Source of the DNA: Russula earlei
Taxonomy: Eukaryota > Basidiomycota > Agaricomycetes > Russulales > Russulaceae
Assembly: GCA_025769875.1 (NCBI GenBank)
Contig: JAGFNK010000526.1
Span: 1-36,128, forward strand
DNA length: 36,128 bases
Direction of reading: 5' to 3'
Shown here: positions 1-8,155 of the stretch, one piece after another
Layout of the letters: every line of letters starts with the position of its first letter
Numbering within the stretch: position 1 is the stretch's first letter
Program-made: the position numbers and the translations under genes
Notes under the pieces: model-generated
The model's input: the letters and a program-made list of their open reading frames with translations, nothing else
Database searches by the model: none
Told to the model about the DNA's origin: nothing

Positions 1-744
1 ATTCTCTTTTAGTAAATGGTAATTTTCATCGTTCTTATTTTCTTCCACCACGGTTACCACCGTATCCTCGTTTACAAAGCGGGTAATATCATCAATATGC
101 CCGTCTGTATCATCGCCTACAATACCATCACCCAACCAGAGTATTTGTTCTACACCATAGTAATTGTATAAGTAAGTCTCGATCTGTTGCTGGTTCAGTT
201 GTGGATTACGATTGGGATTTAGCAGGCAGGCGGTAGTAGTTAACAAAGTACCTGCGCCATTAAAATCAACAGAACCACCTTCCATCACAATACCGGGATG
301 GTATACAGGTAGGTTGTAGTGCTTGCCTATTAAAGACGGAATTACATCATCCAGGTCATAGGGAGGGTATTTATTACCCCAGGCATTGTATCCCCAGTCC
401 ACAATTACCTTCTTCTTTTCTTTCGGGTTAATGAGAAAAGCAGGACCATGATCCCTGCACCACGCATCATTGGTAGGGTGATGAAAAAATTGTATTTGCT
501 TCAGGTCAACACCTTCCTTCAACAGTTGTTCTGTAGCAAAGCGCTGCATAGCAGCATCCGCTACATTAATGCAAACATGCTCACCTGCTGAAACAGCTTT
601 TATAAACCGGCAATACGGGGAATAAACCGTTTCGATCTTTCCCGGCCAGCTGGCTTCTTTATGCGGCCAGCTAAGCCATGTAGCAGTATGGTTATGCCAT
701 TCGGCAGGAAAATAATAGCCTGATTCTTTAGGTATTGCTTGCAT
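1..744 (-). CDS. aguA: Agmatine deiminase, 3' end cut by window edge
   Basis: The first 248 residues are readable from an ATG at 744 and run open to base 1, so the C-terminus is missing. Family knowledge: agmatine deiminase (peptidyl-arginine deiminase fold) converts agmatine to N-carbamoylputrescine and ammonia in the cytoplasm. Seen: an N-terminal PAEWHNHTATWLSWP stretch, WCRDHGP at 95-101 (catalytic Asp98), MEGGSVDFNG near 154-163 and DGHIDD at 214-219 (catalytic His216). The nucleophilic cysteine lies in the missing C-terminal part, so activity cannot be fully judged here. It lies 51 bases downstream of aguB on the same strand; the two enzymes act in sequence, which supports the call. Confidence 0.93.
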   Translation of the reverse strand, partial: MQAIPKESGYYFPAEWHNHTATWLSWPHKEASWPGKIETVYSPYCRFIKAVSAGEHVCINVADAAMQRFATEQLLKEGVDLKQIQFFHHPTNDAWCRDHGPAFLINPKEKKKVIVDWGYNAWGNKYPPYDLDDVIPSLIGKHYNLPVYHPGIVMEGGSVDFNGAGTLLTTTACLLNPNRNPQLNQQQIETYLYNYYGVEQILWLGDGIVGDDTDGHIDDITRFVNEDTVVTVVEENKNDENYHLLKEN

Positions 745-795
745 GAATAAGAATAGTAAATAGTGAGTTATGAATGATGAGTAGTACCCTTATCA

Positions 796-1668
796 TCAGG
801 CCTCATCATCAATAAATCGTTTGGTAATAGGCTGATAGCTGTCAATCCTCCTGTCGCGCAAAAAAGGCCAGTGGGTTCTGTAGTACTCACTTCTCTCCAA
901 ATCGATCTCTGTTACTACAGTTTCTTCCTTATCATGTGATGCTTTGTATAAAAGGGTTCCAAAAGGATTGGCTATAAAAGAACCGCCCCAGAAATCCATA
1001 TCGCCTTCAGATCCAACACGGTTAACGCTTACTACAGGAACACCATTTGCTACAGCATGGCTGCGTTGAATGGTTTGCCAGGCGTTGTATTGTTCTGTAT
1101 TGGTAGCCTCGTTTTGAGTAGTAGCCCAGCCAATGGCCGTAGGGTAAAAGAGGATATCTGCACCCATTAACGCTGTAATACGCGATGCTTCCGGATACCA
1201 CTGATCCCAGCAAATCAATACACCAATAGTAGCATATTTGGTCTTGAATACTTTATAACCCAGGTCGCCTGGTGTGAAATAGAATTTCTCATAATAACCG
1301 GGATCATCGGGAATATGCATTTTCCGGTACTTGCCTAAATAACTACCATCTGCATCTATAATAGCGGTGGTGTTATGGTACAATCCCTGCGCTCTCTTCT
1401 CAAATAAAGAAGCCACGATCACTACATTCAGCTCTTTAGCCACTTTCCCTAACACCTCTGTTGATGGGCCGGGAATAGCTTCGGCAAGGTTAAAATTATC
1501 ATGATCTTCCACATCGCAGAAGTATAAAGAAGTAAATAGTTCCTGCAGGCACACGATCTGTGCGCCCTGCGCAGCGGCTACTTTTACCTGTTCTATGGCT
1601 TTTTGAAGGTTGGCAGCTTTATCTGCTACACAACTCATTTGCACTGTACCAATTTTTACTGTTGACAT
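796..1668 (-). CDS. aguB: N-carbamoylputrescine amidase
   Basis: This 290-residue nitrilase-superfamily protein hydrolyses N-carbamoylputrescine to putrescine, CO2 and ammonia, the last step of the plant/bacterial agmatine route. The Glu-Lys-Cys triad is visible: Glu43 in LQELF, Lys116 in KYRKMHIP and Cys153 in LICWDQWYPE. Length is normal for the family. The ATG start at 1668 is supported by a promoter -7 element (TACCTTTG) about 20 bases upstream. It is the first gene of an aguB-aguA pair. A different carbon-nitrogen hydrolase activity is possible from sequence alone, but the neighbour makes the putrescine route by far the best reading. Confidence 0.94.
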   Translation of the reverse strand: MSTVKIGTVQMSCVADKAANLQKAIEQVKVAAAQGAQIVCLQELFTSLYFCDVEDHDNFNLAEAIPGPSTEVLGKVAKELNVVIVASLFEKRAQGLYHNTTAIIDADGSYLGKYRKMHIPDDPGYYEKFYFTPGDLGYKVFKTKYATIGVLICWDQWYPEASRITALMGADILFYPTAIGWATTQNEATNTEQYNAWQTIQRSHAVANGVPVVSVNRVGSEGDMDFWGGSFIANPFGTLLYKASHDKEETVVTEIDLERSEYYRTHWPFLRDRRIDSYQPITKRFIDDEA

Positions 1669-1688
1669 GTACCAAAAATTTTCGCCCG

Positions 1689-1696
1689 CAAAGGTA
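1689..1696 (-). promoter_or_regulatory. Bacteroidota -7 promoter element for aguB
   Basis: The minus strand reads TACCTTTG, an exact match to the Bacteroidota -7 consensus TAnnTTTG, ending about 20 bases before the aguB ATG. No clear TTG -33 element stands at the usual distance, so the call rests on the -7 box and its position. Confidence 0.55.
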
Positions 1697-1735
1697 CGAT
1701 ATAGTAAAATGTTGAAAGGTTAATTATTGAAAGAG

Positions 1736-1770
1736 GTGCCCCTGGTGTAGCATCGTTGAGGTAGGGGCAC
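1736..1770. other. Inverted repeat next to the RRM-gene terminator
   Basis: GTGCCCCT (1736-1743) and AGGGGCAC (1763-1770) form a perfect 8-bp inverted repeat with a 19-base loop. It lies between the terminator of the RRM gene and the aguB promoter. There is no T-run after it on the minus strand, so it is not a classical terminator; it may stabilise a 3' end or be a protein site. Confidence 0.4.
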
Positions 1771-1801
1771 AAAAAAGTCCTGCGTACGCGCCGCAGGACT
1801 T
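1771..1801 (-). terminator. Rho-independent terminator of the RRM gene
   Basis: AAGTCCTGCG (1775-1784) pairs perfectly with CGCAGGACTT (1792-1801) around a 7-base loop. On the minus strand the stem is followed by a run of six T (1776-1771). It lies 28 bases after the RRM gene stop. Confidence 0.88.
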
Positions 1802-1829
1802 GGAATGTCGTGTTGTATGAAGAGGACGA

Positions 1830-2261
1830 TTAATATCTGTTATATCCGCCGCCGCCGCTGTTACCACCACGGTCACGGTTATAACCACCACCGCCACCGC
1901 CGCGATTTCCACCGCCGCCGTATCCGCCGCCACCGCCACGGCTTCCACCGCCGCCGCCGCCGAAGCTACGTTTCTTGAAGCCGCCACCGCCGCCTCCTTC
2001 TCTTCTTTCGCCTTCCGGACGAGGAGTAGATTCGTTAACAACAATTTTACGACCTTGAATGTCGCTGTCGTGTAATGCACTGATAGCAGTACGGGCAGCA
2101 TCATCGTCGCTCATTTCTACAAAACCGAAACCTTTGCTACGGTTGTTGTTGAATTTGTCTGTAACGATCTTAGCGCTTGTGACTTCACCATACGGAGTGA
2201 AAAGGTCCTGCAGGTCTTCGCTGGTCATATTCCAGTTCAGATTTCCAACGTAAATGTTCAT
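1830..2261 (-). CDS. RRM RNA-binding protein with glycine-rich tail
   Basis: This 143-residue protein has one RNA recognition motif (about 1-78) and a low-complexity tail of glycine with scattered Arg, Tyr and Asn (about 90-143). Both RNP motifs are present: IYVGNL at 3-8 (RNP2) and KGFGFVEM at 43-50 (RNP1), with the aromatic residues that stack on RNA bases. Small RRM proteins of this kind are common in Bacteroidota and cyanobacteria and are often linked to cold or post-transcriptional control; the specific role here is inference. The gene has its own promoter, a leader of about 110 bases and its own terminator. The long leader is compatible with temperature- or self-regulated translation, but no known motif is recognised. 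Confidence 0.93.
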   Translation of the reverse strand: MNIYVGNLNWNMTSEDLQDLFTPYGEVTSAKIVTDKFNNNRSKGFGFVEMSDDDAARTAISALHDSDIQGRKIVVNESTPRPEGERREGGGGGGFKKRSFGGGGGGSRGGGGGYGGGGNRGGGGGGYNRDRGGNSGGGGYNRY

Positions 2262-2375
2262 GTTCTTGAAATATTAAAATAAATAAAACCAATGATTGTA
2301 AACAGTACCCAAGTGCCCTGAAGCATTTACGTTAAAACGTTCGAGAGATATGGAACAACTGGTCATTGGACACTG

Positions 2376-2404
2376 CGAAAGTAGAGCTTTTATTTACTTT
2401 CCAA
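2376..2404 (-). promoter_or_regulatory. Promoter of the RRM gene
   Basis: On the minus strand TTG (2404-2402) is followed after 18 bases by TACTTTCG (2383-2376), one mismatch from TAnnTTTG. Transcription would begin near 2370, giving a leader of roughly 110 bases before the ATG at 2261. Confidence 0.55.
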
Positions 2405-2463
2405 GAATTTTTTTCCGGAACCGAATTTCCGTCGTAAAATATGGCGGTATCACCAAAAAGGGG

Positions 2464-2505
2464 TAAATAAACAAAGCCCGTAGCAATATTCACTGCTACG
2501 GGCTT
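2464..2505 (-). terminator. Terminator of the rpsF-rpsR-rplI operon
   Basis: AAGCCCGTAGCA (2474-2485) and TGCTACGGGCTT (2494-2505) form a perfect 12-bp stem with an 8-base loop. A T-rich tail follows on the minus strand. It begins 25 bases after the rplI stop. Confidence 0.88.
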
Positions 2506-2529
2506 ATTATTCAATGGAATAAAGGAAAA

Positions 2530-2976
2530 TTATTCGCCGATTACCTCAAATTCAACCTCGGTGGAATTACCGTTGCCGAAATCGATATTGGCTTTGTAAG
2601 TTCCCAATTCTTTTACTTCATCAGTAATAGAGATGCGTTTGCGGTCTATTTCATAACCTTTCTGGTCACGGATAGCGCGTGCGATCTGTAAAGAAGTAAC
2701 GCTACCAAAGATTTTACCACTGGTACCTGTTTTAGCGCCAATCTTAACAGGAGATGATTTCAGAACATCAATTACCTTGTTAATCTCAGCCAACATAACA
2801 GCTTCTTTCTTAGCGGTTACTTTTAAACGCTCTTCTAATTGTTTCAGGTTAGAAGGGTTAGCTTCTACCGCGAACTTTTGAGGAATCAGAAAATTACGGG
2901 CGTAGCCATTCTTTACTGCTACCAGCTCATTACGGCCGCCTAAATTATCTACATCCTGGATTAATATTACCTGCAT
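2530..2976 (-). CDS. rplI: 50S ribosomal protein L9 (bL9)
   Basis: This 148-residue protein matches L9 over its full length: the N-terminal 23S-rRNA-binding domain starts with VILIQDVDNLGGRNE, then NGYARNFLIP, followed by a long charged connecting helix (about 43-75) and the C-terminal domain with the KTGTSGKIFGSVT stretch. L9 binds domain V of 23S rRNA near the L1 stalk and supports frame maintenance. It is the last gene of rpsF-rpsR-rplI, ahead of a strong terminator. Confidence 0.97.
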   Translation of the reverse strand: MQVILIQDVDNLGGRNELVAVKNGYARNFLIPQKFAVEANPSNLKQLEERLKVTAKKEAVMLAEINKVIDVLKSSPVKIGAKTGTSGKIFGSVTSLQIARAIRDQKGYEIDRKRISITDEVKELGTYKANIDFGNGNSTEVEFEVIGE

Positions 2977-3071
2977 GATTGTTTGTTAGTTCCCAGGAGC
3001 CCAATCAATTTTTGATTACGACTGTCATCCTTCTTTGCAGAAGGAATTAGGGATGGTTACTAAAAATAGAT

Positions 3072-3336
3072 TTATTTCAAAAGATCTGTTACATAAGGTA
3101 ACAAAGCCATCTGGCGTGCTTTCTTAACAGCATCGCTCACTTTACGCTGGTACTTTAAAGAGTTACCACTTAAACGGCGGGGGTAACATTTTACCTTGCT
3201 CGTTAATGAACTTCTTTAAAAAGTCGATGTCCTTGTAGTCTACGTATTTAATGCCATACTTCTTAAAGCGGCAGAATTTCTTCTTAGGCTTTTCCTGCTT
3301 AATGGCGGTCAGGTATTTGATTTCGTTCTTTGCCAT
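3072..3336 (-). CDS. rpsR: 30S ribosomal protein S18 (bS18), broken by a +1 base indel
   Basis: Read from the ATG at 3336, frame 0 gives an S18 N-terminus ([11 protein letters not shown], then [18 protein letters not shown]) up to MLP near residue 53, and then hits TAA at 3165-3163. Shifting one base at the C-run 3179-3183 restores [19 protein letters not shown] and the end TDLLK before TAA at 3074-3072. The run has five C on the minus strand where four would keep the frame, so the intended product is 87 residues, the normal length. S18 pairs with S6 on the 30S platform and should be essential. The gene lies 2 bases after rpsF. A sequencing or assembly error is much more likely than a real lesion or programmed frameshift. 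Confidence 0.93.
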
Positions 3337-3338
3337 GA

Positions 3339-3692
3339 TTAAGCCTGTGTTTTTTCAGTTGTATGGAATCCGCCTGTTCTTTTCTTGTAGTTGTACTCAA
3401 CGGCGTATTTGTCGAGCCTTGTGATCATGTGACGCATAACCTGCTCGTCACGTAAAATCTGGATCTTCATCTTCTCATTCAGATCAGATGGTGCTTCGTA
3501 CTCGAGAACCCAGTAAATACCGGTTGTCTTCTTCTCGATTGGATAAGCAAGTGATTTCAATCCCCATGGATTGCTGTGTCCTGTAGTACCGCCGTTTTCA
3601 ACGATGAAATCAGCATACTTTTTCTGAGCGGCTTTAAAATCCTCTTCAGAAAGTACAGGAGTAAAAATCACCATTAATTCGTAATTGTTCAT
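3339..3692 (-). CDS. rpsF: 30S ribosomal protein S6 (bS6)
   Basis: This 117-residue protein has the S6 pattern: [11 protein letters not shown] at the start, [27 protein letters not shown] in the middle and the [17 protein letters not shown] helix. S6 binds S18 as a pair on the 30S platform. It is the first gene of rpsF-rpsR-rplI and is preceded by a good promoter and two adjacent hairpins. In Flavobacterium, bS6, bS18 and bS21 cover the 3' end of 16S rRNA, which explains weak use of Shine-Dalgarno pairing in this phylum; no such site is seen here either. Confidence 0.97.
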   Translation of the reverse strand: MNNYELMVIFTPVLSEEDFKAAQKKYADFIVENGGTTGHSNPWGLKSLAYPIEKKTTGIYWVLEYEAPSDLNEKMKIQILRDEQVMRHMITRLDKYAVEYNYKKRTGGFHTTEKTQA

Positions 3693-3736
3693 TACCCTGT
3701 GTTTAAAATGATTAAATTGGTTTTAACCCAGTGGAT

Positions 3737-3775
3737 ATGGCGCTTTGGGCACCATAAATCTGCCAAAACAGATTT
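3737..3775 (-). promoter_or_regulatory. Two-hairpin rpsF leader, candidate S6:S18 feedback element
   Basis: In the minus-strand transcript two hairpins lie back to back. The first pairs AAATCTG with CAGATTT around TTTTGG (3775-3756); the second pairs ATGGTGC with GCGCCAT around CCAAA (3755-3737), with one wobble. They sit just after the predicted start of transcription and about 45 bases before the rpsF ATG. S6:S18 complexes are known to bind a leader structure on their own mRNA in several phyla; assignment of this leader to that role is inference. Confidence 0.4.
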
Positions 3776-3782
3776 GGGGTTG

Positions 3783-3812
3783 CAAAAGTAGGGAAATATC
3801 CCTTATAAACAA
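3783..3812 (-). promoter_or_regulatory. Promoter of the rpsF-rpsR-rplI operon
   Basis: The minus strand has TTG (3812-3810), a 19-base spacer and TACTTTTG (3790-3783), an exact match to the Bacteroidota promoter. It implies a leader of about 85 bases. The rest of the stretch between rpsF and proline dehydrogenase (3813-4050) holds no gene that I can see. Confidence 0.78.
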
Positions 3813-4050
3813 GCGCTTTTAAATAACCTGGTTAGCAGGCAGTTAGCTCGCCGCCGTTCATGGCTAAGGCTCCCGAAATTACAGTTCTTACCAAAAGTAT
3901 CTAAATCCGCCGCTCTCATCCGGTGGAAATGTAACTTTATAAAACCCGGTATGGGCATGTGTTATAGTAGAATACTTATATCTAATTTTTTAAAAGCTTT
4001 TTTTACTTAACGTGCCCTTTCCGATATTCGCACAACGAACAGTTGTTAGT

Positions 4051-5241
4051 ATGGCCAATATTTCTTTCGATAATACGGAAAATGCTTTTGCTTATAAGAG
4101 TGATAAAGAGTTGAAGCAATCAAGGTTTCTCTTCAGTACAATGGATTACCCCCTCTTCGTTCCAATCGGTACACGTCTTACCCCTTTCCTGATGAAAACC
4201 GGGTTACCGGTACATGGGATGATACGTAATACCATTTTTAAGCAGTTTGTAGGCGGTGAAACCCTAACGGAAACAGCAGCGGTTGGCACTACACTGGGTA
4301 AATATGGGGTACAGGTGATACTGGATTATGGAGTAGAAGGAAAGGAAGGGGAAGAGAATTTTGAGCATGCCACTGAAGAATTTATCAGGGTAATTAAATA
4401 TGCGGGAACGCAGTCTAATATCCCTTTTATCAGTATAAAGGTTACCGGTTTTGCCAGGTTGAAATTATTACAGGCCTTAAATGAAGCGCCCAGGTTGCGT
4501 AGTGGCGTGCATGATTATGAAGAGCAAATGGATGAGTGGGATAGGGTTTGCGATCGTATGTACCGCATTTGTGAAGCTGCCGCTCAAAACAACGTAGGGG
4601 TATTGGTAGATGCAGAAGAAAGCTGGATACAAGACCCTGTAGACAGGCTTACCATGGAAATGATGGAAGAGTTCAACAGAGGGAAAGTAGTTATTTATAA
4701 CACCATCCAATTATACAGGCACGACAGGCTCGATTTCCTCAAGCTCAGCCATAAGATAGCAAAAGAAAGAAACTTTGTTTTGGGTGTTAAGCTCGTAAGA
4801 GGCGCTTATATGGAGAAAGAAAGAAACCGGGCTGCTCAAAACGGTTACGCTTCTCCTATACAACCTAATAAAGAAAGTACCGATAGGGATTATAACGCCG
4901 CTATCACTTACTGTATCGATAACATTAACGAGATCGCTTTTATTGTAGCTACCCATAATGAGCAAAGTAATTTGCTGGTAACGGAGCTAATGCAGGCAAA
5001 GGGATTATCGTTACACCATCCACACCTTCATTTCTCACAACTATACGGTATGAGCGACAACATTACTTTTAACCTCGCCAAAGCAGGTTGTAGTGTAAGC
5101 AAGTACCTGCCTTTCGGGCCCATCAGGGATGTAATACCTTACCTCATGCGTCGTGCCCAGGAAAATAGCAGTGTAAGCGGGCAAACCGGCAGAGAACTGG
5201 GATTGATCAAAAAAGAATTACAAAGAAGGAAGGGTAAATAA
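4051..5241 (+). CDS. Proline dehydrogenase, monofunctional
   Basis: This FAD enzyme oxidises L-proline to delta-1-pyrroline-5-carboxylate at the membrane face, the first step of proline use as carbon and nitrogen source. An open frame begins at 4012, but the ATG at 4051 (MANISFDNTENAFAYKS) matches the usual Bacteroidota N-terminus, giving 396 residues. Conserved parts of the beta-barrel domain are visible: DAEESWIQ, KLVRGAYMEKE, VATHNEQS, and near the C-terminus KYLPFGPIRDVIPYLMRRAQEN. No P5C dehydrogenase domain is fused, so the second step is encoded elsewhere. It stands alone with no clear promoter or terminator. Confidence 0.94.
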   Translation: MANISFDNTENAFAYKSDKELKQSRFLFSTMDYPLFVPIGTRLTPFLMKTGLPVHGMIRNTIFKQFVGGETLTETAAVGTTLGKYGVQVILDYGVEGKEGEENFEHATEEFIRVIKYAGTQSNIPFISIKVTGFARLKLLQALNEAPRLRSGVHDYEEQMDEWDRVCDRMYRICEAAAQNNVGVLVDAEESWIQDPVDRLTMEMMEEFNRGKVVIYNTIQLYRHDRLDFLKLSHKIAKERNFVLGVKLVRGAYMEKERNRAAQNGYASPIQPNKESTDRDYNAAITYCIDNINEIAFIVATHNEQSNLLVTELMQAKGLSLHHPHLHFSQLYGMSDNITFNLAKAGCSVSKYLPFGPIRDVIPYLMRRAQENSSVSGQTGRELGLIKKELQRRKGK

Positions 5242-5491
5242 CCAGGTAGTATGCTACAACACCGGCAATAAAAACACCTCTTGCTGCGGGGAATTTGGCT
5301 GCAATAGAGTGTCCTGTTTATAATAATGGGTACGGATGTAGGATACTAAATTAAAAAACGGGTCTACTACCAGTTCTTAAATTAATACGAGGTAACTAAT
5401 ACTTTAGTTACCTATACAAAGTAACAACAGTTTATCATAGAAAAGAATAGTGCTATCTATGAAAATCTTGTGGTTGTTAGTACTACAAAGT

Positions 5492-6118
5492 TTACGCTAA
5501 CCCTTTACTAATAGCATACTTGGTCAATTCCGCATTATTGGCCATTCGCATTTTTTCCAGTATACGCGAACGGTAGGTGCTGATGGTATTGATACTTAAA
5601 ACAAGCATATCAGCTATTTCAGAAGAGGTTTTACCCGAAGCGATCAGTTTTAACACCTCAAACTCCCTGTCGGACAAAGCCTTATGTAGTTCTGTTTTGG
5701 ATGTCTCCATGTGCTGGTCAACAAACATTTCTGCAATTTCCGGGGTAATATATTTCCGGCCGCTGATAATGTGTTTCACCGCATTTACCAGCTCTTCCGT
5801 AGCGCTTTCCTTGGTAAGATAACCGGCGGCTCCTGCCTTCAACACCCTTGTGGCATAATGCTCCGCAGAATGGATACTTAAAATCAACACGGGTATGCGT
5901 GGCCGGAGCTCTTTTATCTTTTTCACCACTTCCAGCCCCGAAAGATCAGGCATGGTGATATCAGAAATAATGATTTGCCACTCACGGCTCACAGCTTTTT
6001 TTAAAAGATCTGAACCATCAATGGCCTCTTCAATATCAGCATTGGGATAAGCCTCACCTAATATTGCTTTCAATCCTCTTCTTACAACACTATGATCGTC
6101 TCCAATTAAGATGTTCAT
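5492..6118 (-). CDS. NarL/FixJ-type response regulator
   Basis: This 208-residue regulator has a receiver domain (about 1-120) with acidic pocket Asp7-Asp8, phospho-acceptor Asp53 in SDITMPD and conserved Lys103, followed by a LuxR-type helix-turn-helix (about 143-205: LSDREFEVLKLIASGKTSSE and NTISTYRSRILEKM). It starts 7 bases after the stop of the histidine kinase, so the two form an operon and very probably a cognate pair. The target genes are not evident from the window. Confidence 0.94.
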   Translation of the reverse strand: MNILIGDDHSVVRRGLKAILGEAYPNADIEEAIDGSDLLKKAVSREWQIIISDITMPDLSGLEVVKKIKELRPRIPVLILSIHSAEHYATRVLKAGAAGYLTKESATEELVNAVKHIISGRKYITPEIAEMFVDQHMETSKTELHKALSDREFEVLKLIASGKTSSEIADMLVLSINTISTYRSRILEKMRMANNAELTKYAISKGLA

Positions 6119-6125
6119 TGTTCAT

Positions 6126-7988
6126 TTATTGTAAAGTTACTTCAACTGTAGTAGTCGTTCCTTTATCCACTACACTATTAATGGAAAAGCTGCCGTTAAG
6201 CATAATAGCTCTTTCCCGCATTCCTAATAAACCAAGTGTTTTTTGTTTTTCAAGCGTATTAAACCCTTTACCATCATCTGTTATAGTAAGCAGCAACCGG
6301 TTCTCTTTTTGAATAAGCGAGGCAACCACTTTTGTAGCCTGGGCATGACGCATTACATTGGTAAGTGTTTCCTGGAATATGCGAAAAACATTGGAGCAAA
6401 CATCAGCAGGCAACGCTGCATCATCTTCCAAATTGGTCTCAAACTGGCATTTCAGGCCCGAACGTTTTTCAAATTCCCGGCTTTGCCACTGCATAGTAGC
6501 TACCAGGCCTATGTCATCTAAAATATTGGGCCGTAGTTCCGAAGCAATACGTCGTATGGTCTTTACAATCTTATCAGTCAGCTCAACAATGCCTGCTATC
6601 TTTTCTTCCATCTCTGGCATAGCAGCGCCTACGGTTTTCTTACACATGCTGATATCCATCTTAAGACCGGTAACCATCTGGCCTAATTCATCATGTATTT
6701 CACGCGCAATGTGTTTCCGTTCCTCCTCTCTTATTTTTTGCAGGTACGAAGTCAATTCTCTCAGCTGTTGGTGCGATTGCAGCAACTTGCTCTCGGTAAC
6801 TTTTCGTTCCGTAATATCGTTAAACATGCCATACACATTATCCCCATCTACCGACATGGATATTTCAAAATGTTTCACCTCGCCATTCTTACAGCAAATG
6901 GTCATTTCAGTGATATAGGGAACAATGGCTGTACCATTCCTGTAGGCTTCCACCGCGTTATTCCAATTATCAAGCAGCTGATTTTTTGTTGCCTCATCCG
7001 GAAAAACAAACTTAGCATACCATACATCGAAATCTTTTATTTCTTCCAGCTGGTAGCCTAACACTTCAGTGAATTTTTTATTCATGAAGTTGATGCTCAT
7101 ACCCGCATTATAACCGGCTATCGGTACAGGCAAATTCTCAGCAATGCGTTTAAAGTTCTCATAGCTTTCCAGTAACTGTATTTCCCGTTGCTTCTTCTCT
7201 GTAACATCGATAAATAAGTAATACAGCAAACCATCATACAGCGCGGTTGTGTACTCAACTGTTTTAACATCTCCATTCTTACAGGTTATCTCAACAGTTC
7301 TTTTTATCCCGCCAACAAGTTCCTTTCGCTTCCGCTGCCATTCCTCCTTCCAGGGAGTATTGGTGATATTGGTTTTTAAAGGAGCATTCGTTTTTTGAGT
7401 CCATTCAACTAAGGTAGGCACATCTTTTAATGTATATCCAAACAGGTCGGAGAAAGCTTTATTTACAAACAGGATCTTTCCATCCTCTGTTTTACAACTT
7501 ACCGGTGTGGGCAGATTCTCCGCCAATATGCGGAAACGTTTTTCACTCTCTTCCAGTTTTTTCAGAGAGGCCTTTAACTCTGCAATATCCGTTGTTTCCT
7601 GCAGGGAAGAGATTGGGGCAGAAGCTTGTTGTGAAAGTTTATAATGATCAATATTGGTAGCAACTATAATACACTGCATGGCTCCAGGGGCCATACTTTC
7701 TTTTTTTATTAACAGGGAGAACCAGCTTTCTTTTTTGTTTGGCAAAACAATGAGCGCCTCTAATGCTAAAGGATTGTCATCTTTTTGTAACAAGAAGGGA
7801 ATAACCCGTGCTTCCAATGGTTGTTGATGAGAAGGTGATAGTAATGACGAGAATTTTTGTTGAAAAAGCGATTCAGTAGCATATCCCCAGGTCTCACTTT
7901 TTTGCGGCCAGATGTTTGTAATTACCAGATTATTATCTAATTGAAAAATAACTTCTGTACAATGTTTCTCGAGGCCTGGCTGCTGCAT
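6126..7988 (-). CDS. Multi-PAS sensor histidine kinase (HisKA_3 / NarX-type)
   Basis: This 620-residue kinase has no membrane segment, so it is probably cytoplasmic. Three PAS-like regions are suggested (about 7-115, 150-265 and 275-395); the second and third carry the ENLPxPV..VNKxF..xxGY pattern, DITER- or DVTEK-type ends and PAC motifs. The dimerisation domain has EERKHIAREIHDELGQ with phospho-acceptor His432, the HisKA_3 type that works with NarL-type regulators. The ATP-binding domain follows (about 525-618) with the N-box RIFQETLTNVMRHAQA, DDGKGF and GLLGMRERA. It is the first gene of the pair with the regulator downstream. The signal is unknown. A weak -7-like element (ATAAAGTA on plus, 8017-8024) lies upstream. 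Confidence 0.94.
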   Translation of the reverse strand: MQQPGLEKHCTEVIFQLDNNLVITNIWPQKSETWGYATESLFQQKFSSLLSPSHQQPLEARVIPFLLQKDDNPLALEALIVLPNKKESWFSLLIKKESMAPGAMQCIIVATNIDHYKLSQQASAPISSLQETTDIAELKASLKKLEESEKRFRILAENLPTPVSCKTEDGKILFVNKAFSDLFGYTLKDVPTLVEWTQKTNAPLKTNITNTPWKEEWQRKRKELVGGIKRTVEITCKNGDVKTVEYTTALYDGLLYYLFIDVTEKKQREIQLLESYENFKRIAENLPVPIAGYNAGMSINFMNKKFTEVLGYQLEEIKDFDVWYAKFVFPDEATKNQLLDNWNNAVEAYRNGTAIVPYITEMTICCKNGEVKHFEISMSVDGDNVYGMFNDITERKVTESKLLQSHQQLRELTSYLQKIREEERKHIAREIHDELGQMVTGLKMDISMCKKTVGAAMPEMEEKIAGIVELTDKIVKTIRRIASELRPNILDDIGLVATMQWQSREFEKRSGLKCQFETNLEDDAALPADVCSNVFRIFQETLTNVMRHAQATKVVASLIQKENRLLLTITDDGKGFNTLEKQKTLGLLGMRERAIMLNGSFSINSVVDKGTTTTVEVTLQ

Positions 7989-8143
7989 GAAGGATATGAA
8001 ATTTTTTAGCTGGTGGATAAAGTAAATAACTTTTTATATAAAACTCAGTTTTATGGGATGAATGGTTTGGCGCTATATACGCCTTAATTAACAGAAAATC
8101 CCCAATTCAAAATATTATCCCGCGTAAATTGGTATAAGCTTAA

Positions 8144-8151
8144 TTACTTTG
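8144..8151 (+). promoter_or_regulatory. Possible -7 element for thyA, four bases before ATG
   Basis: TTACTTTG matches TAnnTTTG in all but the second position and ends 4 bases before the thyA ATG. If used, the transcript would start at or next to the start codon. No -33 element stands at the normal distance, so confidence is low. Confidence 0.35.
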
Positions 8152-8155
8152 TACT

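Noticed and set aside
1724..2104. A 126-residue open frame rich in Ala and Val on the minus strand
   Set aside because: It is an out-of-frame reading of the GGN-rich tail of the RRM gene and has no family pattern.
2332..2514. A 60-residue open frame between the RRM gene and rplI
   Set aside because: It overlaps the rplI operon terminator and the RRM promoter, and its protein has no recognisable features.
3072..3336. Programmed +1 frameshift in rpsR
   Set aside because: Three other homopolymer indels occur in the same window and no known recoding exists for S18; error is the simpler cause.
6243..7061. Several plus-strand frames of 90-190 residues inside the kinase gene
   Set aside because: Antisense shadows; the minus-strand frame has intact PAS, HisKA_3 and ATPase motifs.
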